Shown: in pieces, positions 1 to 8,985 of the stretch | Position numbering within the stretch: the stretch's first letter is position 1 | How the letters are laid out: each line of letters starts with the position of its first letter | Origin: Halotalea alkalilenta | GTDB taxonomy: Bacteria; Pseudomonadota; Gammaproteobacteria; Pseudomonadales; Halomonadaceae | Length of the DNA stretch: 64,000 nucleotides | Reading direction: 5' to 3' | NCBI RefSeq assembly: GCF_001648175.1 | Contig: NZ_CP015243.1 | Location: forward strand, 62,001 to 126,000 | Notes under the pieces: generated by a model | The model's input: only the letters and a program-made list of their open reading frames with translations | Database searches by the model: none | What the model was told of the DNA's origin: nothing | Program-made: the position numbers and the translations under genes

Positions 1-551
1 GCGGCGAAGCGGTCACCCGCGACGGTATTGCCCCATGCTTTCCAGTCCGTCTGTGCCTGCCCCTCGGCGACCGGCACGACGTCAGGCGTCGAGGTGGCGC
101 GCAACACCGGGCTGGGAACGAACATGTAGCCTATCGCCGCGGCCACAGCGAGTGCCATCACACCGGCCAGCGCATAGCCACCGCGTCCGCCACTCCCTCC
201 CGAGGAGCGCACCAGGGCCGGATAGGCCAGGGCGATCACTACGCCGATCACCGCGAACGTCATCAACCGCGAGACCAGCGGCCAGAACTCGAGGCCAGCA
301 TCCGCTACCGCCCAGAATGACGTCGCGACGAAAGCCACCGCGTAGAGCCAGGCTCCCAGCGGCCTACGAGCGACCACCAGAACACCGGAGGCCAACATCG
401 CAGCGCCCATTAGCACGAAGTACCAGCTGCCGCCGAGGAAGACCAAGTAGCCACCCCCGACGCCCATCGCCAATCCAAGAATGGCGACTGCCAGCCCGAG
501 CAATAGCAGTAGCCAACCGCAGACGCCCCGGGCGCCGGCTTCATTTTCCAT
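1..551 (-). CDS. Membrane-bound PQQ-dependent glucose/quinate-type dehydrogenase, N-terminal part (runs off the left edge)
   Basis: Only the first 183 residues are in the window. They start at an ATG whose complement ends at 551 and contain about five hydrophobic segments (roughly residues 12-33, 34-60, 67-83, 96-112 and 127-145). These are followed by the motif DWKAWGNTVAGDRFAA, which in the membrane-bound quinoprotein dehydrogenase family opens the periplasmic PQQ-binding beta-propeller. By family knowledge the enzyme oxidises a sugar or cyclic polyol in the periplasm and passes electrons to ubiquinone through the membrane domain. Which substrate (glucose, quinate, shikimate) cannot be told because the propeller is outside the window. 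A weak GGGAT sequence precedes the start. Confidence 0.8.
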   Translation of the reverse strand, partial: MENEAGARGVCGWLLLLLGLAVAILGLAMGVGGGYLVFLGGSWYFVLMGAAMLASGVLVVARRPLGAWLYAVAFVATSFWAVADAGLEFWPLVSRLMTFAVIGVVIALAYPALVRSSGGSGGRGGYALAGVMALAVAAAIGYMFVPSPVLRATSTPDVVPVAEGQAQTDWKAWGNTVAGDRFA

Positions 552-1136
552 ATGTCGATCCCTTTTTCATGACCCCGGTTGCATGCTCAGGTCGCGGCGA
601 AGATGCAAAACAATACGGGGGAGCCCATCATCACTTCTCATGCGACCGTAACGAGACCATGTCGACAAGCAAGCCGCTCCACGAATCATACAGCTTAGAT
701 CATCATAATCTCGAGCGATTGAAGGTTAGCGACATAGCGTGGTCAGGCTGCCTTGGTTGCTCTGGCGCTCATTAATGATCGAGTCTGTGAAGGATATCTT
801 CAGCCGACCAATATTCTAGACGCCAGCAATTAGCCCTGTCTTCATTACATCGAGCGCACTAACACTGAAAATGAGCGCATTTGCAGATTAATTGACTCAT
901 CAGGTTGCAAACGGCGCAGACATAGGCCATCAAAAGAGGCCATATCCCACCATCGTGACCAGGAAACCCAGCGGATTCTCTCCGGTAATCTTCACACCCT
1001 TTGATCGTTTCTTTTCATCATCAAATCATTTCTTTGTTCAACCTTCATCTCGTATGTACGCAGAACGTCGCAGAGAATGCGCAATGGACGTCGAGATCGT
1101 TGCTTTCAGCGCACCGACATACGAGGAACCAGGCGC
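552..1136. other. Intergenic region, divergent promoters expected
   Basis: This 585-bp stretch separates the minus-strand quinoprotein dehydrogenase from the plus-strand acyltransferase. It is richer in A+T than the flanks, as expected of a divergent promoter region. The open frames across it have no ribosome binding site and no recognisable product. I see no convincing operator, hairpin or RNA gene in it. Confidence 0.5.
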
Positions 1137-2207
1137 ATGGCCAGAACCACCGACCTAGAGTCGATCACTATTCTCCGCTGCGTTGCCTGCCTGCTGGTGG
1201 TGTATAGCCATGCCAATCAGTTTGCACTGAAGCTGGTCTCCTCGAACTTCCCGTTCATCGATATCGGCGGCGCGACCGGGCGGCTGGGCGTTGAAATCTT
1301 CTTCATGATCAGCGGCTATCTAATGATCTACGTTCATTGGAACGACTTTTCCGCCGGCAAAACCACCTACTTCCTGCTCAAGCGATGCGTTAGAATCTTG
1401 CCGATGTATTATTTCTTTACCCTTCTCGCCATCGCTTCTTTCATCATCTATCCATCCGCCTACAGTTCGATGAAATTCACCTGGCTCAGCGCGATGGCTT
1501 CTTTTTTCTTCGTTCCCATGGTCAAGGTCGATCAGCTCGACTTCCCCACCCCCATACTTTCAGTGGGCTGGACACTTTGCCTTGAAATGATGTTCTATTT
1601 GCTGTTCTCACTGTCACTGATATTCAGCCGGAAAATAGGAATCTTGTTCGTCGTCGCCAGCACCATCGGACTGGTCATACTGGGCTGGTCGACGGAAGGC
1701 GGCTTGCTGCTCGAGTTCTATACCTGGGACATCATTCTCTGCTTCACCATCGGCATGCTCTACGGCGTCGCCAACCGATGCGGATTCCATCTCCCCATCC
1801 CAGCGATCAACCAATCGATATGCGCGATCCTGGCCGCGACGGCCTACGTGATAGCCTTTCAGTACGAAATCAAACCACTGCTCTACCCGCTTACCTTCGC
1901 AGTGTTCTATTCGATTCTCTCGCTGGATCGTGGCGAGCGCGTTGCTTACCCCAGGCTGCTCATTCACCTGGGCAACGCCTCCTATTCCATCTACCTCTGC
2001 CACATGCTGTTGATTGGCGCCTTCGCGGTGATCCTGCAAAAGATAGGTCTCAGCGTGAACGGCTTGGCCAGCATGTTCTTCACCATCGCCATACTAGGGG
2101 CGAGCGCGACCGCCTGCGGCTGCCTGACCTACCTATGGTTGGAACGCCCCATGACCCGCCTCTTCTCGCCCTGGGTAAAACGCCGATCTCCCCAGGCGCT
2201 GGCGTGA
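1137..2207 (+). CDS. Acyltransferase family 3 membrane protein (OafA/YrhL-like)
   Basis: The 356-residue product begins with TTDLESITILRCVACLLVVYSHA-type sequence, the R...H arrangement at the end of the first membrane helix that marks acyltransferase_3 proteins. About ten hydrophobic segments follow, and the C-terminus has the family-typical YLWLERPMTRLF. These inner-membrane enzymes move acetyl or other acyl groups onto sugars of lipopolysaccharide, exopolysaccharide or peptidoglycan; the acceptor here is unknown. The start at 1137 was chosen over an upstream ATG at 1077 because the homologous part begins there and AGGAACC lies just upstream. It stands alone, with a strong inverted repeat about 45 bp after its stop. 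No glycan locus surrounds it. Confidence 0.8.
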   Translation: MARTTDLESITILRCVACLLVVYSHANQFALKLVSSNFPFIDIGGATGRLGVEIFFMISGYLMIYVHWNDFSAGKTTYFLLKRCVRILPMYYFFTLLAIASFIIYPSAYSSMKFTWLSAMASFFFVPMVKVDQLDFPTPILSVGWTLCLEMMFYLLFSLSLIFSRKIGILFVVASTIGLVILGWSTEGGLLLEFYTWDIILCFTIGMLYGVANRCGFHLPIPAINQSICAILAATAYVIAFQYEIKPLLYPLTFAVFYSILSLDRGERVAYPRLLIHLGNASYSIYLCHMLLIGAFAVILQKIGLSVNGLASMFFTIAILGASATACGCLTYLWLERPMTRLFSPWVKRRSPQALA

Positions 2208-2252
2208 GGCCGAAATACATCGCAGTGCTGGCGAGGATTGAACGGGCGGGAT

Positions 2253-2295
2253 GGCCCCGGGGAACATGCGCGGCTACGCGACGTTCCCCGGGGCC
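2253..2295. terminator. Strong inverted repeat between convergent genes
   Basis: GGCCCCGGGGAAC (2253-2265) and GTTCCCCGGGGCC (2283-2295) form a perfect 13-bp stem around a 17-nt loop. There is no T-run on either side, so it is not a textbook rho-independent terminator. It sits where the acyltransferase (plus) and the nitrile-hydratase cluster (minus) converge, so a bidirectional transcription barrier is the likely role. Confidence 0.55.
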
Positions 2296-2303
2296 AACGC
2301 TTA

Positions 2304-2441
2304 CCCAACGATCATTACCCGCAGGCCACCGCTGGCTTCGATTGCCACATCGTCCGGAAAGTAGCACTCCAGGGCCCGGGATCCTGGATCCAGTTCAGGG
2401 CCAGGCTTCAGGACTACGGTGCCGATCTTCCATTGTATGGC
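2304..2441 (-). other. 46-codon open frame in phase with and directly after the cobalt permease stop
   Basis: After the TGA of the CbiM-like permease the same reading frame stays open for 46 codons to a TAA at 2301-2303, ending in ALECYFPDDVAIEASGGLRV. The residue composition looks like protein. There is no start codon inside it that would give the full stretch its own beginning. It may be the tail of a longer ancestral permease cut off by a stop codon, the remnant of a lost gene, or chance. I do not recognise the sequence. Confidence 0.35.
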
Positions 2442-3119
2442 TCACGCAACCTCATACAGCCGCCGCTCGACCAATGCATTCCCCCGCAGGCGGTTCGCTC
2501 TCTTGGCGATAGCGAGGACAGCAAGGTCTACCAGGGGCTCGACGACGATGACCAGCATATAGGCGCCACCGAATGCCAGGATCGGCATCGCGCTCTCGAC
2601 GGTGAAACCTTGGCCATAGAACGCCCAGAAGGCGACCCAAGACACGATACCGGCCTGATAGATCGTCGAAAGTGCCAGCGCCTGGCGATACGTCAGGTCG
2701 ACATAGGCAGTGTCCGGCCGAATGATGCGGCGCGCCAGGGCGGACACCGCGAACAGAGGCATCAGCAGCGTGGTGACGTTCATACCGTACTGCGGCAGAT
2801 CGAAAGGCGCGAAGAATATGCCCTGGATCAGTAGCCCAAGTGCCAGGCCGATTGCTGCTGGCGCCGCGCCGAAGAGCAAAAACAGCGTCGACCCGAGGAT
2901 GAAATGCACCTCGGAGACGCCGACAGGGTGATGCGGCAAGACCTCGAAGAAGCAAAAGACCAGGGCGGTCGTTGCCAAGGTCCGCGCCATGAGCGAGGGC
3001 AGGCTACGCTCGCGCATCGCCTCCCGCGCAAGCATGAGGGTGTAGGCGCCAGTGCCTGCCACCGTGGCATGGCTCAGCCAGATTTTGCCGGCATCCACAA
3101 GACCGGGCTCGATATGCAT
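2442..3119 (-). CDS. CbiM-like cobalt permease of the energy-coupling-factor type
   Basis: The 225-residue product has six or so hydrophobic segments and reads MHIEPGLVDAGKIWLSHA at its start. In CbiM/NikM substrate-binding proteins the N-terminal Met-His pair itself chelates the metal, which supports the start at 3119; it has AAGGAGAT just upstream. A later HHPVGVSEVHF segment matches the region that supplies further metal-binding His residues. By family knowledge it imports Co2+ or Ni2+. It is the last gene of the nitrile hydratase cluster, so it probably supplies cobalt to that enzyme. No CbiN, CbiQ or CbiO partner lies nearby; such partners would have to be encoded elsewhere, or the protein works alone. 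Confidence 0.8.
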   Translation of the reverse strand: MHIEPGLVDAGKIWLSHATVAGTGAYTLMLAREAMRERSLPSLMARTLATTALVFCFFEVLPHHPVGVSEVHFILGSTLFLLFGAAPAAIGLALGLLIQGIFFAPFDLPQYGMNVTTLLMPLFAVSALARRIIRPDTAYVDLTYRQALALSTIYQAGIVSWVAFWAFYGQGFTVESAMPILAFGGAYMLVIVVEPLVDLAVLAIAKRANRLRGNALVERRLYEVA

Positions 3120-3222
3120 GGTGATCTCCTTGGCCGTCTGCGACAGCGTCGAATTGAGGCTTATGGGCACCAGCGATCAGCGCATCACCCGGAGCGCGGC
3201 TGAACGCAGGGCCGTTTCGGGT

Positions 3223-3657
3223 TCAACCAGCGGTTGCCGGACTGACGGCCACCGGTGAACGATGCGGCGCATGCCCATGGTGCATTGGCGGACAGCTCGC
3301 ATGGGCCAGCGCCACCGGGTGCCCATGTGGCGTGTTCAGATACGCCTGTCGCCACTCCGATGCCCGGTGCGAGATATCCTCCGCGTCGGTCAGGCCCAGG
3401 GAAGCGATCATTTTTTCCATCGCCGACGTCCATTGGCGGTAGTAGGTGTCATTGGCGCTTTCTCCCGGCAGCGCTGGCGATGCCTTGATCTCTTCGCTGA
3501 ACACCTGGACCCAATCCCGCCAGGGGAACAGGCCCGACTGGTACAGGTGAACCATCATCGAAAAAGCCTGGGCCTGCCACGGCTTGTCGAATACCGGGCC
3601 TTCTTCGTCCTTCGGTAGGCCAATGGCTTCGCAATCGTTTCGCGTCATCCCGCTCAT
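3223..3657 (-). CDS. Nitrile hydratase activator / metallochaperone with His-rich tail
   Basis: The 144-residue protein belongs to the nitrile hydratase accessory family (P14K/NhlE-like), which is related to the N-terminal part of the beta subunit. It shows the family core DKPWQAQAFSMMVHLYQSG and FPWRDWVQVFSEEI. Accessory proteins of this kind deliver Co3+ to the alpha subunit, by subunit exchange in studied cases. The last 35 residues carry seven His and one Cys (for example CPPMHHGHAPHRSP), a likely metal-binding extension. Its ATG at 3657 overlaps the stop of the beta-subunit gene by four bases (ATGA), so the two are translationally coupled. The next gene downstream is the cobalt permease. 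Confidence 0.85.
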   Translation of the reverse strand: MSGMTRNDCEAIGLPKDEEGPVFDKPWQAQAFSMMVHLYQSGLFPWRDWVQVFSEEIKASPALPGESANDTYYRQWTSAMEKMIASLGLTDAEDISHRASEWRQAYLNTPHGHPVALAHASCPPMHHGHAPHRSPVAVSPATAG

Positions 3658-4307
3658 GCTTCCTCCAGATAGCTTTCCCACAGGTCGATGTACACCTTGT
3701 CCGCACGTGCCTCGCCCCATAGCTCCAGAGCGGTGAAGCTTATGCTGTAAACGTGCTGGGGCTGCTCTCCCTGCCCGTGCGCCATGGTATCCGGCGTGGC
3801 GAAAACACCGTGGTCGGCTTCGATCCTGCCGACCTTGCCACGGACGTAGCGCGGCAGCCGAGTGTGCGTGGTCGGGTTGAGGTTCTTCGCGCGTATCTGG
3901 TCCCCCACTGCGAAGCGGGCATCCACTGCGTGGTCGACGCGGGCAGACGCGCCGGTCTGGACGACCGGCGCCACCATGTCCAGGGTCAGCACGGGCGCCG
4001 CGACCGAGTTGCGAGTCGGTTCGGCCGTTCCCCGGAGCTCGGCGGCGGAAATCACTCCCTTTTCGAGCAGCATGGTCTCGAACGAGTGAATCCAGTGCTC
4101 GTAGTAGCTGGCCTGCAAGTAATGCGCAGGCTCCATGCGCTCCATGGCATGGCGGAATTCATCCACATTGAAGTGTCCGCCGACGAAGAGAGCGGGGAAC
4201 AGCGAGAACGCCCTACGCTCCCATTGATGATGGAAGTACGGCTCATCGACTTCCGCAAGAACCGGTCCGTGTCCATGCATACCACCTAGATCGTGTATCC
4301 CGTTCAT
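3654..4307 (-). CDS. nthB: Nitrile hydratase, beta subunit
   Basis: The 217-residue product begins MNGIHDLGGMHGHGPV, the canonical beta-subunit start. It continues with the helical region ending in HYLQASYYEHWIHSFETMLLEKG and a C-terminal SH3-like barrel (FAVGDQIRAKN, RLPRYVRGKVG). With the alpha subunit it forms the enzyme that hydrates nitriles to amides in the cytoplasm; Arg residues of beta hydrogen-bond the oxidised Cys ligands of alpha. The gene follows alpha after 21 bp and overlaps the activator gene by four bases. Order alpha-beta-activator is usual for such operons. Length is within the family range. Confidence 0.93.
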   Translation of the reverse strand: MNGIHDLGGMHGHGPVLAEVDEPYFHHQWERRAFSLFPALFVGGHFNVDEFRHAMERMEPAHYLQASYYEHWIHSFETMLLEKGVISAAELRGTAEPTRNSVAAPVLTLDMVAPVVQTGASARVDHAVDARFAVGDQIRAKNLNPTTHTRLPRYVRGKVGRIEADHGVFATPDTMAHGQGEQPQHVYSISFTALELWGEARADKVYIDLWESYLEEA

Positions 4308-4328
4308 AAGTCGCTCCTCGTCAGCAGG

Positions 4329-4949
4329 CTATGGCGCATCATCCGGAGACTTGGCCAGTCCCGTTCCGATCATCGAGTCCCGCGTGACCAGCTCGGCCAG
4401 TTGCTCCTCGCTCCATCCATCGGTTCCCGCGGGTCTTTCGGGTAGCACCAGATAGCGCAGCTCGGCGCTGCTGTCCCAGACGCGGACCTCCTTGTCCGCG
4501 GCAATGGTCAGGCCGAATTCTGCCAGCACGCTGCGCGGATCGATCACGATGCGCGAGCGATAAGGTGCCGACTTGTACCAGATCGGTGGCAGCCCGAGGG
4601 TTGGCCAGGGGTAGCAGGAACACAGTGTGCAGACCGTCACATTGTGGATATCGGCGGTGTTCTCCACCACCAGCATGTCCTCCCCCTGAACGCCGGAGAC
4701 GCCCAGTTCGGCGATGGCCGCGGTGGCATTCTCCAGCAGCCGGCGCTTGTAAAGCGGATCGGCCCAGGCCTTGGCGACCACCCGCGCACCGTTGCGCGGG
4801 CCGATCTTGTGTTCATAGGTGTCGATCAATGCCTCTAGGGCAGCGGGATCGACCAGCCCCTTCTCGAGCAGGAGAGATTCCAACGCCTTGACGCGCAGCT
4901 CGATCTCTTCCGGCGGCTCGGTGTGGTCATGGTCGTGTTCATGGTTCAT
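4329..4949 (-). CDS. nthA: Nitrile hydratase, alpha subunit, cobalt type
   Basis: The 206-residue subunit carries the metal-binding claw VCTLCSC (Cys107, Cys110, Cys112). The Thr in CTLC is diagnostic for cobalt nitrile hydratases; iron enzymes have CSLCSC. Two of the Cys are oxidised to sulfinic and sulfenic acid in studied enzymes. It hydrates nitriles, here presumably those made by the aldoxime dehydratase at 7668-8723, to amides that the amidase upstream then hydrolyses. The N-terminus is rich in His and Asp (NHEHDHDH), which may help metal capture. Cobalt specificity agrees with the CbiM-like permease two genes downstream. The gene follows the amidase gene after 52 bp. Confidence 0.94.
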   Translation of the reverse strand: MNHEHDHDHTEPPEEIELRVKALESLLLEKGLVDPAALEALIDTYEHKIGPRNGARVVAKAWADPLYKRRLLENATAAIAELGVSGVQGEDMLVVENTADIHNVTVCTLCSCYPWPTLGLPPIWYKSAPYRSRIVIDPRSVLAEFGLTIAADKEVRVWDSSAELRYLVLPERPAGTDGWSEEQLAELVTRDSMIGTGLAKSPDDAP

Positions 4950-5001
4950 GTCAGGTGCCTCGCTGATCTGAAATTGACCGGTATTTCGCGCAGGGATCGC
5001 C

Positions 5002-6516
5002 TTAGAACGTCTGCCAATCGCCAGCCGCCTCGAATGCGGCCGCAGCCTGGTAGATCGTGCTTTCGGCGAAGTGCCGACCCACCAGCATCAGCCCTACCGG
5101 CAGACCATCCAACTGACCGCAGGGGACAGACATGGCCGGGTGACCGGTGACGTCCAGGGGCGTGGTGTTGCCGATCATCTCCAGCGCCCGGGTCACGTTC
5201 TCGGTCACCGGGCAGCCGAGCGCCGGCAGTGGCTGCGCGGTGATCGGTACGGTGGGCATCACCAGCAGGTCATAACGATCCAGCGCCTGGTCGTAGCCGG
5301 CCCGCGCCCTGCGCGCCAGATTCTGGGCCTTGGCGTAATAGCGGCCGTTGTAGCGTTCGAGGCCGTACTGGCCAACCAACATGCACAGCTTGAGCGATGC
5401 GGAAAGCGCATCGGCGCTGTTGCGCCAGCCGACGTGCTTGTCCAGTAGCCCGACGTCGTAGAGTCCCTTCCAGTTAAAACCCATGCCATTGCCATGCATC
5501 ATCTGGACCGTCAGGCCCTCGCAGCCGATCGGGTGCCAGAGCGATCCCGCCAAGCCGTGCTCGGCTACTGACACCTCGCTGACCACGGCACCCAGCCGTT
5601 CCAGGCGGGCGATGCCCTCACGCACCTTGTCGGCCACGCGGGGGTCCAGGTTGGCCAAATGAAAGCCTTCGCTCAGGATGCCGATTTTCAAGCCCTCCAC
5701 GCCACGCCCCAGCGCCTCGGAATAGGCATCGACCGGCGGCGCATATTGGCGCGGGTCGAGGCCATCGGCACCGGCCAGCACCTCCAGCATCAGAGCGTTG
5801 TCGCGCACGTTGGCGGTGATCGGTCCAACGTGATCGATGGTCGCCTCGATCGGCATGACGCCGGTGTACGGCACCAGGCCATGCGTCGGCTTCATCCCGT
5901 AGGTGCCGCAAAACGCCGAGGGGATGCGGATGGAGCCGCCCTGGTCACCACCGATGGCCATGTCCACCGCCCCGGCGGCCACCAGGGCAGCGCTGCCGGA
6001 GGAGGAACCGCCCGCGGCATAGCCGTGGCGACGCGGATTGTGCACTGGCTCAGGGTCAGAGGTATGGCTGCCACCGGACAGGCAGAAATGCTCGCAGGTG
6101 GCCTTGCCGAGGATGGTCGCCCCGGCGTCGAGCAGGCGGGTGACCACAGTAGCGTCGAAGGATGGTACGAAACCTTCCAGGGTGGAGGCGCCGTTCATCA
6201 TCGGCACCCCGGCCAACGCCACGTTGTCCTTGAGCGCGACGGTACGCCCGGCCAGCTTTCCCTCGGCACTCCCCTGAACTTCGGTCCTGTAGTACCAAGC
6301 GTTGCACGGGTTCTCATCGCCGCTGGGTCGATAGCCAGCGGAACGAGGGTAGCGAACTTCGGGAACTTCATCGGGCAGCTCATCGACCAGGTCGTAGGCG
6401 TCGAAGCTTGACTGCATCAGGGCCAGGTATTCACTGGCCTGCTCCGATGTCAGCCGCATATGCAGGCGGCTGGCAAGGTCTTGGAGTTGATCGAGATTGG
6501 GGCGAACGATAGCCAT
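5002..6516 (-). CDS. Amidase (amidase signature family), nitrile pathway
   Basis: The 504-residue protein has the Ser-cis-Ser-Lys triad of the amidase signature family: Lys96 in [11 protein letters not shown], the cis-Ser in GGSSSGSAA (about residue 172) and the nucleophile Ser195 in [10 protein letters not shown]. It hydrolyses amides to carboxylates and ammonia. Position directly upstream of nthA points to the amide made by the nitrile hydratase as its substrate, completing aldoxime to nitrile to amide to acid. The start at 6516 is chosen because homology begins at [10 protein letters not shown] and AGGAAAC precedes it. A pair of 21-bp direct repeats (6664-6704), also found upstream of the aldoxime dehydratase gene, lies about 150 bp upstream. 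Confidence 0.9.
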   Translation of the reverse strand: MAIVRPNLDQLQDLASRLHMRLTSEQASEYLALMQSSFDAYDLVDELPDEVPEVRYPRSAGYRPSGDENPCNAWYYRTEVQGSAEGKLAGRTVALKDNVALAGVPMMNGASTLEGFVPSFDATVVTRLLDAGATILGKATCEHFCLSGGSHTSDPEPVHNPRRHGYAAGGSSSGSAALVAAGAVDMAIGGDQGGSIRIPSAFCGTYGMKPTHGLVPYTGVMPIEATIDHVGPITANVRDNALMLEVLAGADGLDPRQYAPPVDAYSEALGRGVEGLKIGILSEGFHLANLDPRVADKVREGIARLERLGAVVSEVSVAEHGLAGSLWHPIGCEGLTVQMMHGNGMGFNWKGLYDVGLLDKHVGWRNSADALSASLKLCMLVGQYGLERYNGRYYAKAQNLARRARAGYDQALDRYDLLVMPTVPITAQPLPALGCPVTENVTRALEMIGNTTPLDVTGHPAMSVPCGQLDGLPVGLMLVGRHFAESTIYQAAAAFEAAGDWQTF

Positions 6517-6663
6517 GGGAGTTTCCTGTTCCTGCTCCAGGTCGGGCCAGCGCAGCCGGCCACTACGGAAAATGTGCTGTACGAATGCAAGGCGCGGACG
6601 CTTCGCGCGGGGCATGGAATCCAGCGCCACCGGATCCAAATTAGATCGAGCGACTCACTGGCG

Positions 6664-6704
6664 CTTGGCTCAGAAGGACAGCCGTTTGGTCGAGAAGGAC
6701 AGCC
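6664..6704 (+). promoter_or_regulatory. Paired 21-bp direct repeat, proposed AraC-type operator of the amidase-nitrile hydratase operon
   Basis: Two copies of a 20-nt element, consensus cTTGGnt-nAGAAGGACAGCC, start at 6664 and 6685, spaced exactly 21 bp (two helical turns). AAGGACAGCC is identical in both. The same pair occurs at 8986-9026 upstream of the aldoxime dehydratase gene and nowhere else that I can see. Tandem direct half-sites with this spacing are what AraC-family dimers bind; the AraC-type gene at 9382 is the obvious candidate. Binding is inferred. Confidence 0.6.
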
Positions 6705-6733
6705 TGCCGAACCCATGCCGTGCGACGACGGGC

Positions 6734-7600
6734 TCAGAACACCCGGACATAGCGAAGGTTCATGCGAAAGTCTTCCCTGGCGCCGTTGTCCACCGATAGA
6801 TCCCGCCCCAGCTGCAGTTGGACCTGGTCCTTGGGCGTGACGAACTTGCTGGCCGTGAGGCGGAGATTGGTGGTCTCCAATCTGTTGTCCTGATCGACGC
6901 CGTCGACCTGGGTTTCCCCACCCCAGTTGTGGCCGAAGCCGATGCCGAAGTCGGTGGTGGGATCAGGCATGTAGCGCCCCATGATCTGGGCGCTATAGGA
7001 GACGTCCTGCTCCAGCCGGGAGGATGAGGAACCGAAATCCTTGTTGTCGCCGTACCAGATGACGTCACCGACCAGGTCGAGGGCCCAATTCTCGGTGAAG
7101 TGCTTGATGTAGGCGGCCTGGAAGTCGACTTTCCAGCGGTTCTCACCAAGGTTGAGCGCATCGTTCTTATCGTAGTCACCGGTAGGCACGTAGAGATAAG
7201 CGGTCGCGCTGAGGGTATCCCGGGCGTCGTTGAGCCGGTACTTGATCGGCGCGGTGAGGATGAGATCGCCGATTCCGCTGGCGCTGCCCATGGCGGATGC
7301 ATCGCCGTTGCCCGACACATGGCCGAATGGCACCAGGAACTGCGGATCGATGGTCACCCTGTCGCTCAACCGGTAGACATGCAGCAGGCGAAGCATGCCG
7401 ATGTTGGAGGTCAGGTTGAAGTCGGAGCTGCTCTTGCGCCCTTGGGAGTACAGGGCATCGGTGCTGGAGTGCTGGTAATAGATGAGGCCAACGGTCGATC
7501 CTGCGGGGAGCTGCTCGTAGTCACCGGGCGCCACTTCGACGGCCTGGGCAGGCAGGGCGGGCAGCAAAGCGGCGAGCAGCAGGAGGCGGGGTTGGTACAT
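6734..7600 (-). CDS. Outer-membrane channel-like protein (phenol-degradation MetA-like family), probable substrate uptake
   Basis: The 288-residue product has a signal peptide (about residues 1-20, cut after AQA) and then alternating amphipathic strands ending in an aromatic residue (NLRYVRVF), the outer-membrane beta-barrel pattern. The sequence style (LPAGSTVGLIYYQHSS, YVPTGDYDKNDALNLGENRW) fits the 'MetA pathway of phenol degradation' family, found in clusters for aromatic catabolism. It lies 67 bp downstream of the aldoxime dehydratase gene on the same strand, so it is probably co-transcribed and may admit aldoximes or nitriles. The start at 7600 has GGAGCAAC upstream. The transport role is inferred from context. 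Confidence 0.75.
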   Translation of the reverse strand: MYQPRLLLLAALLPALPAQAVEVAPGDYEQLPAGSTVGLIYYQHSSTDALYSQGRKSSSDFNLTSNIGMLRLLHVYRLSDRVTIDPQFLVPFGHVSGNGDASAMGSASGIGDLILTAPIKYRLNDARDTLSATAYLYVPTGDYDKNDALNLGENRWKVDFQAAYIKHFTENWALDLVGDVIWYGDNKDFGSSSSRLEQDVSYSAQIMGRYMPDPTTDFGIGFGHNWGGETQVDGVDQDNRLETTNLRLTASKFVTPKDQVQLQLGRDLSVDNGAREDFRMNLRYVRVF

Positions 7601-7667
7601 TATTGTTGCTCCTTGGCAAAGGGAGGCCGTGCCGCCTCGAGCGGCAGGCGGTTTCGGTGGCGAGGGA

Positions 7668-8723
7668 TCAGGCCTGCATCGGTTGTGCGTCGCGCAGCAT
7701 GCCGGTCCGCGGGTGGCAGTTGATGTACTCGAACATCTGGCTGCGGGCATCCGACACCGACACCTCGTGGTAAAGCCGCAGCTTCTGCAGGCCGGCAGCC
7801 ACTCGGAAGAAGGTGGTGAAGATGCGCAGGTGGGTTGGGTGGGACTCCGCCCATCGCTCCAGCCTGTCGAGCGAGCGCCAGTGCCCGATGTCGTAGGCGA
7901 TGTCGAGCAGGTTGCCGTCCAGATCGATGTTGCGTACGAAGCGGTTGCTGTAGCAGCCCAGCGCCTGGCCCTCATCGCGCAGGAAGTCCATCCCCTGCAG
8001 CAGCGGCGGCAGCATCTCGTCGAAGTACAGCGCGCGCTCTTCGTCTCCGGCCTCGGCCCAGTCCTGCCCGGAGCGGATCAAAGCGATGTTGTCGTGCCCC
8101 TGTACCAGCACTCGACCGCCCTTGGCGGGGTCTCCGGAAACGACCCGCAATTCGCCGGACGGCCGCATCCTGTCGGTCTGGGAGACCGGGAAGCGGTCAC
8201 GCATCGAACCCCAGTAGCCGTGTTCCTCGATATCGCCGCTGATACCGTCCATCACGCCGCCGACGCCGGGCAGGTCGTCGCGAAAGCCGTACAGGGTTTC
8301 GAACTGCTCGGCGCGAGGGGCGATGATTTCGCGGAAATAGCCCAGCCCTTCGCCCAGGCGATCCTCGGAGGACCACCAGCCATCCACCTCCGGCGAACGC
8401 AACCAGCGGCAGTAGGCGGCCGAATCACGCCAGTAGCCGACGACGATGAAGTTCTCGTAGCCCTGATTATCGGTGTGGTGGGTTAGATCATGCTGCTGCG
8501 GACCATCGGCGAGGCCGAAGCTGGCGACGATGTCGCGCATGGCCTTCAGGGCGGCTTCACGCTGCTCTTCGCGAAACTGTATGCCGAGGTAAGCCATCAC
8601 CACCTGCTGCAGGCTTGCATCCGCACGTGCCACCCACATGGGAAAAGGCGGCTGGTAATCATCGTCGACCCGACGCGACAGCGTGCGGGGACATTTGAGG
8701 TGCTGGTCGATGGCGGATTCCAT
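7668..8723 (-). CDS. oxd: Aldoxime dehydratase (heme enzyme, Oxd)
   Basis: The 351-residue protein matches phenylacetaldoxime/aliphatic aldoxime dehydratases along its length. Residues known to matter in Pseudomonas OxdA are present with a one-residue offset: Arg177, Ser218, proximal heme ligand His298 (in HPTHLRIF) and distal His319 (in LYHEVSV). It dehydrates aldoximes to nitriles in the cytoplasm on a ferrous b-type heme bound through substrate nitrogen. It is the first gene of the minus-strand cluster; downstream genes for a channel-like protein, amidase and nitrile hydratase complete the route to acids. A paired direct repeat (8986-9026) about 260 bp upstream is the likely AraC operator. 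Confidence 0.93.
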   Translation of the reverse strand: MESAIDQHLKCPRTLSRRVDDDYQPPFPMWVARADASLQQVVMAYLGIQFREEQREAALKAMRDIVASFGLADGPQQHDLTHHTDNQGYENFIVVGYWRDSAAYCRWLRSPEVDGWWSSEDRLGEGLGYFREIIAPRAEQFETLYGFRDDLPGVGGVMDGISGDIEEHGYWGSMRDRFPVSQTDRMRPSGELRVVSGDPAKGGRVLVQGHDNIALIRSGQDWAEAGDEERALYFDEMLPPLLQGMDFLRDEGQALGCYSNRFVRNIDLDGNLLDIAYDIGHWRSLDRLERWAESHPTHLRIFTTFFRVAAGLQKLRLYHEVSVSDARSQMFEYINCHPRTGMLRDAQPMQA

Positions 8724-8985
8724 GGGAGCTCCTGGTTGTGATTTTTGAATTCAGGCTTGCGGATGGAGTGATACGAGCGAGGTTCGTCCCGGCTCGACGG
8801 GGACGCACCGCGACGGTGATGGAGTCGAGAAGGAAGCGAATGCATCCGACGCCAAATCGCGCAGTCGCGTAAAACGGGGCCGTTCGGTCAGCCAGTGGCG
8901 CTCTTGGGCGAGCATGGGCATTCCTCGTCGATCGGAGTGGGAGAAACTCGACGAGAGAGAAATTAGGCAGGCGCGCCTCTCGGCG

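Noticed and set aside
4610..4640. Iron-type nitrile hydratase
   Set aside because: The metal motif is CTLCSC, not CSLCSC, and the cluster carries a cobalt permease.
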